Source of the DNA: Paratinospora sagittata
Lineage: Eukaryota > Streptophyta > Magnoliopsida > Ranunculales > Menispermaceae
Direction of reading: 5' to 3'
NCBI GenBank assembly: GCA_035771175.1
Contig: CM069593.1
Location: 33,368,741-33,432,740 of the forward strand
DNA: 64,000 bases
A program made the translations under genes and the position numbers. The stretch's first letter is position 1. Every line of letters starts with the position of its first letter. This document shows, one piece after another, positions 9,656 to 21,500 of this stretch. A model generated the notes under the pieces. That model was not told where the DNA came from, searched no databases, and was given only the letters and a program-made list of their open reading frames with translations.

Positions 9656-9660
9656 CACCT
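9656..9660. other. Target-site duplication CACCT, right copy of insertion 1
   Basis: Exact copy of 1021-1025, directly after the LTR end ATTACA. Inverted satellite (AAGATAAATCTAATGCATTA) resumes at 9661. Confidence 0.93.
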
Positions 9661-11763
9661 AAGATAAATCTAATGCATTAGACATGATATATGTCTTCGT
9701 TCTTCGAGCTTGATCTTTGTAGACTTCGATAGCTATTGTTTGATGTTTTGTTGATGATTAGTTGTAGCTCTTAGAAAAGAAATATAGGTGATGTATTCTT
9801 GTTTGATGTGTTTTCTTACCGAGAACACTTCATATACTTACAGTTTAAAACAATAGATAGCCTCTGGAAATCTCAGCACAAAAGGGATAAAATGAAGAAC
9901 TTGCAAAATAATGAGGTTATCTCCAAGACAGTTTACAATTTAGATTCAGTTCGAAGGTTGTTTGGGCAAATGCAAGAATCAAGACTTTCTTCTATTTAAA
10001 CACTTTTTGGAAAGCTCAGTCTAACTTGCAAAAATCATTTGTGTTCTATCTTTGAAAATCAGAGAATGAGGGTTTTATAAAATTAGCAGTTGCAGGTTAA
10101 AGAGAAAGACAATACAGAATGATTTGAATTCAAAACGTTGTTTAATCTAAAGTTGTTTTGGGCGTGCGAGACAATGGGAATAATCAAGTTGTTAGTAAAT
10201 AAAAATTCAATAAAGATAACCTGGCAAAACTGTGTAAGGAATAGAAAAATCGAGCAAGCAGAAGTGCCCACATTTTTCTCGTTAGAAATATCAGATTTTA
10301 GTCTAAGATGTGGATAACATGCTATTGGGTTCTGTATCATGTTCTCTAATGACAGATAGTAGGCTATAGCAGTTCGATATACACAAACCCGAGAGCTCGT
10401 GTTTTTTAGACTTTTCGATAGCGTGTTATCGAGGCCTATAGCGCTATTGCCCATTTTGCTAAAAATCGAAAGATCACGGCAACAACTCTATAGCGAGTTA
10501 TCAAAGGGGATAGCGCGCTATAGACAATTTTCCAAAAAACTAAATGTTTTATTATTGAACCCTATCAGCCCGCTATCAACAAGATTAGTGCGCTAGTGCC
10601 TTCTGGAAAATTTTGGCAAATTGCTGGATAGCCTTATTTTTAAAAAATTAATATTTTGACACTCAAGAACCATTCCATTGACTCAAAACACTTTGATATA
10701 AGATTAAACACTTTTAAATAAGTCAAAACTCATTGAAATTATGATTAAAACCTTTCGAAAAACATTTTTTCAAAGTGAAATACTATATCGAAGTTATTTT
10801 GAAAAGTTTGCAATTTTCAGAGTTTTAGTACTGAGATTGATCGGGAGGTTGCCCTACACACCAAAGATAAAACTAATGCATTAGACATGAGATATGTCTA
10901 CGTTCTTCGAGCTTGATCTTTGTAGACTTCGATAGATATTGTTGGATGTGTTGTTGATGATTAGTTATAGTAGCTCTTAGAAAAAAAAATACAGGTGATG
11001 TGTTCTTGTTTGATGTGTTTTCTTTCCGAGAACACTTCATATACTTACAGTTTAAAACAATAGATAGCCTCTGGAAATCTCAGCACAAAAGGGATAACAT
11101 GAAGAACATGCAAAATAATGAGGTTATCTGCAAGACAGTTTACAATTTAGATTCAGTTCGAAGGTTGTTTGGGCAAATGCAAGAATCACGACTTTCTTCT
11201 ATTTAAACACTCTTTGGAAAGGTCAGTCTTACTTGCAAAAACCATGTATGTTATGTCTTTGAAAATCAGAGAATGAGGGTTTTATAAAATTAGCAGTTGC
11301 AGGTTGAAGATCAAGAGGGTACAAAATGATTTGAATTCAAAACGTTGTTTAATCTAAAGTTGTTTCGGGCGTGCAAGACAATGGGAATCATCAAGGTGTT
11401 AGTAAAGAATATTCCAATTAAGATTACCTGGCAAAACTGTGTAAGAAATAGAAAAATCGAGCAAGCAAAAGTGTCCTCATTTTTCTCGTGAGAAATATCA
11501 GATTTTAGTCTAAGATGTGGATAGCGTGCTATTGGGTTGTGTATCATGTTCTATATTGACAGATAGCAGGCTATAGCTGATCGATATACACAAGCCCGAG
11601 AGCTCGAGTTTTTTAGACTTTCCGATAGCGTGTTATCGAGGCCTATAGCGCTATTGCCCATTTTACAAAAAATGGTAAGATCACGGCAACAACTCTATAG
11701 CGAGTTATCAAAGGGGGCTAGCGCGCTATAGACAATTTTCCAAAAAACTAAATGTTTTATTAT
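9661..11763 (-). repeat. 1.19-kb satellite, inverted block
   Basis: About 1.8 monomers in the opposite orientation to the rest of the array. For example CTAATGCATTAGACAT is followed by the reverse complement of the AACACATCAAACAAGAACAC segment. The block starts left of insertion 1, at 990-1000, and ends at 11763, where ATGTTTTATTAT (inverted) abuts ATCAAACAAGAACAC (direct). No genes are seen. Confidence 0.92.
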
Positions 11764-12576
11764 CAAACAAGAACACATCACCTGTACTTTTTTTTCTAAG
11801 AGCTACAACTAATCATCAACAACACATCAAACAATAGCTATCGAAGACTACAAAGGTCAAGCTCGAAGAACGAAGACATATATCATGTCTAATACATGAG
11901 TTTTATCTTTGGTGTGTAGGGTAATTTCTCGATCAATCTCAGCATGAAAACTTTGAAAATTGCAAAGTCTTCAAAATTACTTTGATATAGTATTTCATTT
12001 TGAAAAAAATGTTTTTCGAATGGTTTTAATCATAATTTCAATGAGTTTTGAATTAATTAAAAGTTCATAATCTTATATCAATATGTTTTAAGTTAATGGA
12101 ATGGTTCTTTAGTTTTTCGAAAATAAGGCTATCCAACAATTTGCCAAAATTTCCAGAAGGCACTAGCAAACTATCAGTGTTGATAGCACACTGATAGGGT
12201 TCTATAATAAAACATTTGTTTTTCTGGAAAATTGTATATAGCGCGCTATCCCCTTTGATAACTCGCTATAAAGCTGTTGCCGTGATCTTTCCATTTTTAG
12301 TAAAATGGGCAAAAGCGCGCCATAGGCCTGGATAACACGCTATCGGAAAGTCAAAAACTCGAGCTCTCGGGTTTGTGTATATCGAGCTGCTATAGTCTGC
12401 TATCTGTCAGTAGACAACATGATACACAACCCAATAGCACGCTATCCACATCTGAGACAAAAATATGATTTTTCTAACGACAAAAAAGTGGGCACTTCTG
12501 CTTGCTCGATTTCTCTATTCCTTACACAGTTTTGCTAGGTTATCTTAATTGAAAAATTCTCTACTAACACCTTGAT
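11764..12576 (+). repeat. 1.19-kb satellite, + orientation, cut by insertion 2
   Basis: Direct-orientation monomer from AAACAAGAACACATCACCTG to CACCTTGAT. It is interrupted at the landmark TTGATGATTCCC and continues at 17926. No gene is present. Confidence 0.93.
12572..12576. other. Target-site duplication TTGAT, left copy of insertion 2
   Basis: The uninterrupted satellite reads CACCTTGATGATTCCC. Here CACCTTGAT is followed by TGTCACGCC, and TTGATGATTCCC restarts at 17926, so TTGAT is duplicated exactly. Confidence 0.9.
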
Positions 12577-12984
12577 TGTCACGCCTGGGTTGCACACAAA
12601 GTGCCCCTACCCAGGGTGATAGGGACTTAATACCCTCAGCCTTTATGGATGCCATAATATTGTTCCACTCTCGTACAGCCAGCCACATAAGTGCTCTTGT
12701 ACGCAGAGTCTTTTATCGACACTATTCACTATTCATGAATAGTGTCGGGCCTCCCCTCAACTCGAACTCACAACCACACCTTAAGGGGTTTGATTTCGAG
12801 TCGAGGGGAGGCCCGACACTATTCTTGAATAGTGAATAGTGTCAATAAAAGACTCTGCGTACAAGAGCACTTATGTGGCTGGCTGTACGAGAGTGGAACA
12901 ATATTATGGCATCCATAAAGGCTGAGGGTATTAAGTCCCTATCACCCTGGGTAGGGGCACTTTGTGTGCAACCCAGGCGTGACA
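12577..12984. mobile_element. 408-bp foldback palindrome
   Basis: The arms 12577-12767 and 12797-12984 are nearly perfect reverse complements, with only about three mismatches seen by eye, around a loop of about 30 nt (12768-12796). The ends are TGTCACGCCTGGGTTGC and GCAACCCAGGCGTGACA. Near the centre each arm has a shorter nested inverted repeat (CACTATTCACTATTCATGAA). A transcript from either strand would fold into one long hairpin. Mirror-image ORFs read from both arms are consequences of the palindrome. It could be a foldback/MITE element, two inverted LTR-end fragments, or an inverted dimer of a SINE-like unit. Confidence 0.85.
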
Positions 12985-13175
12985 AAAAGGCCTTAGGGCG
13001 TGTACATGAGGCCTTTAATCCACAGTAACAACCCATAATATTGTTATATCTCAATACACAGCCCGCATACAGCGTCTAGTATCCCCGAGATTTTTTGTCC
13101 ACAAAGGGGGCCTCCCCCGGGATCGAACTCACGACTTAATACGTGATCGCATCCTAGGTAACCACTGAGCTACCC
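12985..13175 (-). mobile_element. tRNA-related SINE-like element
   Basis: Read on the minus strand from about 13175, the sequence begins GGGTAGCTCAGTGGTTACC, matching an RNA polymerase III A box (about 13172-13158). About 30 nt further it has GAGTTCGATCCCGGG (about 13130-13116), matching a B box. A roughly 125-bp unrelated body follows and ends in TTTTT (12989-12985). Head, spacing and T-rich tail fit a plant tRNA-derived SINE of about 190 bp. I do not see a clean TSD of its own: its head abuts the retroelement RNase H frame at TACCC (13171-13175), and its tail abuts the palindrome. A decayed tRNA pseudogene is the alternative. Confidence 0.65.
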
Positions 13176-15003
13176 TGTGCATGATTTGGAGCTGGCCGCT
13201 ATTGTATTTGCACTGAAGCTATGGAGGCACTACCTTTATGGTGAGAGGTTCACGTTGTTTTCTAATCATAAGAGTTTGAAGTACCTCTTTGATCAGAAGG
13301 AGCTGAATATGCGGCAGAGGAGATGGCTCGATTTACTAAAGGATTATGATTTCTCTTTGGAATATCATCCTGGCAAAGCCAATGTTGTGGCTGATGCTTT
13401 GAGCCGTAGGCGAGCAAGGACTCAGGTGGTTGCTTTTCAGATGGCCCAGCAGTGGCATTTACTTGAGAGAGTGACTATGATGAGTATACTCTCGAACGCA
13501 CCACTTACTGAGGTATGTGCTCAGATGCACATGCAGCTTGCGGATGCCCATATTCCGCAGGTTAGATATTTACAGGAACATTGTCCAGATTATGACGTGT
13601 ACCGTGGATACGCAGATAGTGTTGGCCAGGCCGATTGACAGATTGGTCCAGATGATGTCTTGCGGTATAGAGGGAGACTATGGATCCCGTATGATGCTGA
13701 GTTGCGTGCTGAGATACTTCGAGAGGCTCATAGGTCTCAGTATACTGTTCATCCAGGGGCTACCAAGATGTACCATGACATGAAGAGATCTGTATGGTGG
13801 CACGGGATGAAGAAGAGTATTGCTGAGTATGTGCAGAGATGTGAGGTGTGTCAACAGGTTAAGGCTGAACACCGGAAGCCTGAAGGTCAGATGCAACCAT
13901 TGCCCATACCCGAGTGGAAATGGGAACACATCACAATGGATTTCATCATGGGATTGCCGAGGTCTCAGGGCAGATTTGATGCCATTTGGGTTGTGGTCGA
14001 TAGATTGACCAAGAGTGCGCACTTCCTTCCTATGAGCGCCAGGGACTCTGTGGATAGACTGAGCAGATTATATGTGAGAGAGATCGTGAGATTGCATGGA
14101 GTGCCCTTGTCTATCGTGTCGGATCGAGATCCACGATTTACATCGAGGTTTTGGCAGGCCTTGCAGACTCGATTTGGGACCCTCCTCCGACTCAGTACAA
14201 CATTTCATCCTCAGACGGACGGTCAGTCCGAGAGAGTGATTCAGATGCTGGAGGATATGCTCAGGTCTTGCATTTTAGAGTTCGGTGGTGGTTGGGGTGA
14301 GCATTTGCCCTTGTGTGAATTTGCTTACAACAACAGTTATCAGGCTAGCATCGGTATGGCACCGTATGAGGCTTTGTATGGAAGACCCTGTAGATCTCCA
14401 GCTTGTTGGTACGAGGTGGGTGATACGCAGTTATGGGGCCCTGATGCAGTTGTTGAGCAGACTGAGAAAGTTAAGCTGATTCGGCAGAGGCTGAAGTCAG
14501 CTCAGGACAGGAAAAAAAGTTATTATGATAACCGGCATCGGCCGTTAGAGTTTGCAGTGGGAGATCTAGTTTTGCTTAAGGTCTCGCCACTCAAAGGTCA
14601 GATGAGGTTCGGTGTCAGTGGGAAACTTGCCCCTAGGTTTATTGGGCCATTCCGGATTATTGAGAGGATTGGACCAGTAGCGTACAGGTTGACTCTACCT
14701 TCTCAACTCGAGGGTGTTCATGATGTATTCCACGTATCGATGCTGAGGAAGTTTAATGAGGATCCATTGAAGGAGTCTTATCCCGATCCAGCTCATGTGC
14801 TTAATGTGAGTCATCTGCAAGTTGGGGAGGATACGACTTATGAGGAGTTGCCTATTCAGATTGTGGCTCGTAGGGTTCAGAAATTGAGAAATAAGGAAAT
14901 CCCGCTTGTGCGAGTCAGATGGCAATTCCACGATAATGAAGAGCAAACCTGGGAGCGCGAGGACCAGATAAGGGAGCAGTTCCCCGACCTCTTTACCGAT
15001 TGA
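13171..15003 (+). pseudogene. Ty3/gypsy RNase H and integrase with chromodomain (5'-truncated)
   Basis: One reading frame runs from the junction at 13171 to TGA at 15001-15003, broken by a single TGA at 13636-13638. No ATG starts it; the polyprotein is simply cut. The first part is RNase H ([19 protein letters not shown], then HKSLKYLF, then [16 protein letters not shown]). The usual catalytic Asp of the TDHKSL motif is Asn here (SNHKSL). Integrase follows, numbered from the codon at 13660: HHCC zinc finger H24, H31, C61, C64; catalytic D94, D155 and E191, with exactly 35 residues between the last two. The GPF/Y module (GKLAPRFIGPFRIIE), VHDVFHVSMLRKF and a chromodomain-like tail (VRVRWQFHDNEEQTWERE) complete it. 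This is the better preserved relative of 3437-2917. RNase H would degrade template RNA and integrase would insert cDNA; neither can be made from this copy as a normal polyprotein. Confidence 0.93.
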
Positions 15004-15060
15004 GGTTAGTTCTCTTGCTTTTATTTTTGAGGAAAAAAATATTCCTATGTTGGGGAGAGT
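15004..15060 (+). promoter_or_regulatory. Short 3' spacer and polypurine tract of insertion 2
   Basis: After the stop at 15003 come 45 bp of spacer and then TTGGGGAGAG (about 15050-15059), directly before the LTR start TGTAGCACCC at 15061. This is the expected plus-strand priming site. Confidence 0.8.
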
Positions 15061-17925
15061 TGTAGCACCCGTGCCTTTAGGTAGGGTCATTTTGACCCAT
15101 AGTGTACCCGTAGAGTACACGTATATGTATTCGTATACATATGTGTATATGTATTTTGATGCTCGAAACACGTAAGTTCGAGTGTCTTTGAATGATTTTA
15201 GGTCATAAAGAGTGAACATGAAGTTTCGGAACCATCGGACACCCGTTCGACGTCAAAACATGTCGAAAACGGTGTTTTGGATCCAGTGGAGCTCGCTCCA
15301 TGGAGGAAGAAATTTCTGTCACAAATTACATCAATGGTTTGATCTCCTAGATTCCTGGTCCGATTGAGCTGAAAGTTTGTCCGCTCATTCTTATATGATA
15401 TATCGTCATTCTGAACGGTGAAGATCTTGATCGGAGTTATCTACTATGAGTTATAAGACTCCAAACACTGATTCACGAATTTTAGGATTTTCTGACGCAG
15501 TTTTGATCAAACAGTTAGATCTCACAATCCCACCGTTAGATTGCGCCTAAAGTTTACCAGAATGTTTATAACGTACTCATTCAACGTTTGAACGGTTAAG
15601 ATGTTAAAGTCGTGCGTATTTTGCAAGAAATGGACTATCTAAATGCAAGTATTGTAACAGGAAAACTGGGTTTTTGATAGTTTTGGCAACTTTTAGTTGT
15701 GGGCCTAAGCTTATCTATTTAAGCAACCAAAACGTGATTTTAGGCTCATTTGCTCATTTATCAGCCAAAAAAGAGAGAAAGGAGCTGGAGAGGAGAAAAG
15801 GAGAGGAAAGTTAGGGTTTGGTGGTTTCTTGCTCAAGAACACCTTAAGGTTTGCATTTTTCCTCCATTTCTTCCTTGAATCTCTCTATTAGTTGCATGAT
15901 AGCTTTATTTTGAGCATGAGGGTTTCATTTTGATGCATGCATTGTGATGAACCTTGGATGGGTGGAAGACCAAAGTTGGAGTTGAGTCTTGCATGTCACA
16001 TATGTGTGATTAGAGAGTGTAAGGAGTACACTAATGGTGAAAGCCCCTATTTCTAGCAAGAAATTGGAAGGTTTAGTTCAAATGACCTATACTTAGTTTA
16101 TGGCCTTAGAATTTTTCAAAATGTTTGCATGTCAACTATGTTGATCTAGTGGCCATTGTGGATGATTCCATGTTGCAAGATCAGTAAAATTCATGGTTGA
16201 ACATGGTGGCCTAGTGTAAAATTGGCAATAGGGCATATGTATGAAAATTTCCAGATTTGGGGCTTTTGATGCTCTTGATATAAAATCTGAAAAATTATGC
16301 AATGTAGGTCTAATTGGACATGATTAGAGTTTTTTTGATGATTGAATTCAGTGGGTTCTCATAATGGACACCCTAAGGTTGACTAATTTTGATCTAGACT
16401 AAGTATTTGGTAATTTTGCATGTAATTTGGAGATTTTGCCCAAATTGGGAGTCTTCACCCAAAGCAAGTCAAATTATGAAATTGACTTGGGGATTGTTTA
16501 ATTGGACCAAAATTGAATAGAATCATGGCTTTAAAATGTTAGAACCTATGTTAAATTGATATGACTTAGTTCATTTTGACCTTATGTTTTATATTGGCCT
16601 AATTGGGGATTTTGACCAAGACTTAGTCAATTGATGAAATTGACTTGATGTATAGTCTAATTGACCCTAATTATAATTGAATTTCATGTATATTAGTGGT
16701 TGGATCATGGGATCACCCTATTACATTCAATTTAGGTCAATCTTAGTTTAATTGAGTCTAAATGATCAAGTTAGGCAATATGGAAATTGGCTAAAGGGGG
16801 TAATCAATTTAGAATCTAATTGACTTTAGATTGGGTTTGACCATGGGGTTTTGACACACTTTATGACTGATTTTCAGTTGTGTGAACCATGTTATTTCCA
16901 GGTCTTGTGATTGATCTTGAACCCGTTTAGTCAATTGGAGAGTTTTGGCAATTGGATTGGCTAGACTTAGCCAATCAAGTGTGAGTGTTCTTTTACTTTT
17001 GGATTATTTATATGTGGCATTGTAGTATAGAAATGTTTTAAATGCTTATGTTTGATGGTATGCATGTTTTAATATTCCATGAAATTTATTTGAGCATAAT
17101 TCATTGGGATGACAATTTGGGTTGAGGCTCCTAGTTGGAATTTTCTCTTTTTGGGAATTCTCGTCAGTCTAGCGGCGATCCCAGTTTTCTACCTGGCAGA
17201 GGATTTTATGCCTTGTGTATGGGTAGGTTAGTTAAACTAATCCTACATGTTGCACGACCCCATAAACCCTATTTAGAATACGAGTATTGTGTGCGTGTTC
17301 GGGCGCTGTGTGTCGCGCACCAGGCCTTGAAACCCTTATACTCAGGAGGTGTTAGGATTGCATAAGCATGATTACAAATGTTATGCATCGTTTTATGTAT
17401 GACTTGATGCATGTATGTAATATATTTCGTCATCATGATATTTCAACTGTTTTATGATCTTACCATGTTTTATAAATGCACGTATATGCCACTTGTAAAT
17501 AACATTCACTGAGCTGGCTGTAGCTCACACCTCACCATCTTCTTTCAGGATCTGATAGAAAAGGAATAGGGAAGGCTTGACTGCGGAGCGTCCATTGTTT
17601 TTGTTTAATGTAGGTGTTGTACATTTAGTTTTGTATTTTGATAATTATGTACATGATAACACCTAGTAATTGTATATTTAACACAGTTGGGATGTGTTGG
17701 GTTTTGTATCATTTTGAAGACTCTGGAATTTTATATTTGGTAATTTGGAGAAGTAATATTTTATTTCATTATGATCATGTTAGTTGGTTGTTAAGGATGT
17801 ACTTTTATTTCTTTTTGGGGGTTCGTATATGTATTTTAGGTTGACGGGACGTCGGGTATACCGACGGAGGGTATACTCGGAGGTTCCCATGCCGGTCATG
17901 ACGTCACGTATAGTGGGTCGTGACA
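15061..17925 (+). repeat. 3' LTR of insertion 2 (2,865 bp)
   Basis: Starts TGTAGCACCCGTGCC after the polypurine tract and ends GGGTCGTGACA before TSD TTGAT. Its length suits Tekay/Del-type chromoviruses. A TATA-like TCTATTTAAG lies at about 15714-15723, and an alternating GTATATGTAT/ATACATATG stretch at about 15118-15155. The segment 16120-16270 is clearly related to 38250-38400 of the solo LTR, for example GCATGTCA followed by GGGGCTTTTGATGCT. There is no second copy in the window. Short ORFs inside are not supported by any motif. Confidence 0.88.
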
Positions 17926-17930
17926 TTGAT
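17926..17930. other. Target-site duplication TTGAT, right copy of insertion 2
   Basis: Exact repeat of 12572-12576; satellite resumes at once with GATTCCCATTGTCTCG. Confidence 0.9.
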
Positions 17931-20900
17931 GATTCCCATTGTCTCGTACGCCCAAAAGAACTTTAGATTAAACAATGTTTTGAATTCAAATCATTTTGTA
18001 CTCCCTTGCTCTTTAACCTGCAACTGCTAATTTTACAAAGCCCTCATTCTCTGATTTTCAAAGATAGAACACACACGATTTTTGCAAGTTAGACTGAGCT
18101 TTCCAAAGAGTGTTTAAATAGGAGAAAGCCGTGAGTCTTGCATTTGCCCAAACAACCTTCGAACTGAATCCAAATTACAAACTGTCCTGAAGATAACCAC
18201 ATTATTTCGCAAGTTCTTCATTTTATCCCGTTTGTGCTGAGATTTCCGGAGGCTATCTATTGTTTTAAACTGTAAGTAAATGAAGTGTTCTCGGTAAGAA
18301 AACACATCAAACAAGAACACATCACCTGTATTTTTTTTCTAAGAGCTATAACTAATCATCAACAACACATCAAACAATAGCTATCGAAGTCTACAAAGAT
18401 CAAGCTCAAAGAACGAAGACATATATCATGTCTAATGCATGAGTTTTATCTTTGGTGTATAGGGTAACTTCTCGATCAATCTCAGCACGAAAACTTTGAA
18501 AATTGCAAAGTCTTCAAAATTACTTTGATATAGTATTTCATTTTGAAAAAAATGTTTTTCGAAAGGTTTTAATCATAATTTCAATGAGTTTTGAATTAAT
18601 TAAAAGTTTATAATCATATATCAATATGTTTTTAGTCAATGAAATGGTTCTTTAGTTTTTTTCAAAAATAAGGCTATCCAACAATTTGCCAAAATTTTCC
18701 AGAAGGCACCATCGCACTATCAGTGTTGATAGCACGCTGATAGGGTTCTATAATAAAACATTTGATTTTCTGGAAAATTGTATATAGCGCGCTATCCCCT
18801 TTGATAACTCGTTATAAAGCTGTTGTCGTGATCTTTCCATTTTTCGTAAAATGGGCAATAGCGCGCCATCGGCGTTGATAACAAGCTATCAGAAGGTCAA
18901 AAGCTCGAGCTCTCGAGTTTGTGTATATCGAGCTACTATAGCCTGCCATCTGTCAATAGAGAACATGATCCACAACCCAATAGCAAGCTATTCACGTCTG
19001 AGACAAAAATATGATATTTCTAACGACAAAAATGTGGGCACTTCTGCTTGTTCGATTTCTATATTCCTTACACAGTTTTGCTAGGTTATCTTAATTGAAA
19101 TATTCTCTACTAACACCTTGATGATTCCCATTGTCTCGCACGCCCAAAACTACTTTAAATTAAACAATGTTTTGAATTCAAATCAATCTGTACTCTCTTG
19201 CTCTTTAACCTACAACTGCTAATTTTTTAAAACCCTCATTCTCTGCTTTTCAAAGATAGAACACACACGATTTTTGCAAGTTAAACTGATCTTTCCAAAG
19301 AGTGTTTAAATAGAAGAAAGTCGTAATTCTTGCGTTTGCCCGAACAACCTTCGAACTAAATCAAAATTGCAAACTGTCTTGAAGATAACCTCATTATTTC
19401 GCAAGTTCTTCATTTTATCCCTTTTCTGCTGAGATTTCCAGAGGCTATCTATTGTTTTAAACGGTAAGTATACGAAGTGTTCTCGGTAAGAAAACACATC
19501 AAACAAGAACACATCAACTGTATTTTTTTTTCTAAGAGTTACAACTAATCATCAACAACACATCAACAATAGCTATTGAAGTCTACAAAGATCATGCTCG
19601 AAGAACGAAGACATATATCATGTCTAATGCATGAGTTTTATCTTTGGTGTGTAGGGTAACTTCCCAATCAATCTGAGCACTAATACTCTGAAAAGTGCAA
19701 AGTCTGCAAAATCACTTCAATATAGTATTTCATGTTGAAAAAATATGTTTTTCGAATGGTTTGAATCATAATTTCAATGAGTTTTGAATTATTTTAAAGT
19801 TTATAATCTTATATCAATATGTTTTGAGTCAATGGAATGGTTCTTAAGTTTTTCAAAAAAAAAGCTATCCAGCAATTTTCCTAAATTTTTCAGAAGGCAC
19901 CAGCGCACTATCAGTGTTGATAGCACGCTGATAGGGTTCTATAATAAAATATTTGATTTTCTGGAAAATTGTATATAACGCGCTATCCCCTTTGATAACT
20001 CGTTATAAAGCTGTTGTCGTGATCTTTCCATTTTTAGTAAAATGGGCAATAGCGCGCCATAGGCGTTGATAACAAGCTATCGGAAAGTCAAAAGCTCGAG
20101 CTCTCGGGTTTGTGTATATCGAGCTGCTATAGCCTGCTATCTGTCAATAGAGAACATGATAGACAACCCAATAGCAAGCTATCCACGTCTGAGACAAAAA
20201 TATGATATTTCTAACGACAAAAATGTGGGCACTTCTGCTTGTTAAATTTCTCTATTCCTTACATAGTTTTGCTAGGTTATCTTAATTGAAATATGCTCTA
20301 CTAACACCTTGATGATTCCCATTGTCTCGCACGCCCAAAACAACTTTTGGTTAAACAATGTTTTAAATTCAAATCATTCTGTACTCTCTTGCTCTTCAAC
20401 CTGCAACAGCTAATTTTATAAAGCCCTCATTCTCTGATTTTCAAAGATAGAAACATACACGATTTTTGCAAGTTAGACTGAGCTTGTCAAAGAGTGTTTA
20501 CAAAGAAGAAAGTCCTGAGTCTTGTACTTGCCCAAACAACCTTCGAACTGAATCAAAATTGCAATCTGTCTTCAAGATAACCTCATTATTTCGCAAGTTC
20601 TTCATTTTATCCTTTTTGTGCTGAGATTTTCAAAGGCTATCTATTGTTTTAAACTGTATGTGTATAAAGTGTTCTCGGTAAGAAAACACATCAAACAAGA
20701 ACACATCACCTGTATTTTTTTTTTGTAAGAGCTACAACTAATCATCCGCAACACATCAAACAATAGCTACCGAAGTCTACGAAGAGCAAGCTCGAAGAAC
20801 GAAGAGGTATATCATGTCTAATGCATTAGTTTTATCTTAGGTGTGTAGGGTAACTTCTCGATCAATCTCAACACTAAAGCTTTGACAATTGCAAAGTCTT

Positions 20901-21500
20901 CAACATTACTTCGATATAGTATTTCATTTTGAAAAAAATGTTTTTCGAAAGGCTTTAATCATAATTTCAATGAGTTTTGAATTAATTAAAAGTTTATAAT
21001 GTTATATCAATATGTTTTTGGTCAATGGAATGGTTCTTTAGGTTTTCAAAAATAAGGCTATCCAACAATTTGCCAAAATTTCCAGAAGGCACTAGCGCAT
21101 TATCAGGGTAGATAGCACACTGATAGGGTTCTATAATAAAATATTTGTTTTTCTTGAAAATTGTGTATAACACACTATCCCCTTTGATAACTCGCTATAA
21201 AACTAATGCCGTGATCTTTCCATTTTTAGTAAAATGGGCAATAGCGCGCCATAGGCCTTGATAACACGCTATCGGAAAGTCAAAAACTCGAGCTTTCGGG
21301 TTTGTGTATATCGACCAGCTATAGCCTGCTATCTGTCAGTAAAGAATATGATACACAACGCAATAGCACGCTATCCACGTCTGAGACAAAAATCTGATAT
21401 TTCTAACGATAAAAATGTGGGCACTTCTGCTTACTCGATTTTTCTATTCCTTACACAGTTTGGCTAGGTTATCTTAATTGAAATATTCTCTACTAACACC

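Larger units (their letters stand above)
12577..17925 (+). mobile_element. Composite insertion: foldback + SINE-like + 3' half of a Ty3/gypsy element
   Basis: A 5,349-bp block inserted into one satellite monomer and flanked by a perfect 5-bp TSD. It begins TGTCACGCC and ends GTCGTGACA, so its ends have the TG...CA form of an integrase product. Its contents are a 408-bp palindrome, a tRNA-related segment on the minus strand, Ty3/gypsy RNase H plus integrase on the plus strand (one premature stop), a polypurine tract and a 2,865-bp LTR. There is no 5' LTR of the same family, no gag, no protease and no reverse transcriptase. It could be a chimeric cDNA made by template switching and then integrated, or a full element whose left part was later replaced. 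The exact TSD favours integration as one unit but does not prove it. Confidence 0.8.

Noticed and set aside
12576..13054. Two similar ORFs of 87 and 70 residues on opposite strands
   Set aside because: They are the same reading of the two palindrome arms, so the similarity is a consequence of the inverted repeat.
13116..13172. A functional tRNA gene
   Set aside because: A and B boxes are present, but there is no proper acceptor stem pairing or clear anticodon arm, and an unrelated body and T tail follow. A SINE head fits better.
14695..15219. 174-residue minus-strand ORF
   Set aside because: It is antisense to the integrase tail and LTR start, with low-complexity composition and no motif.
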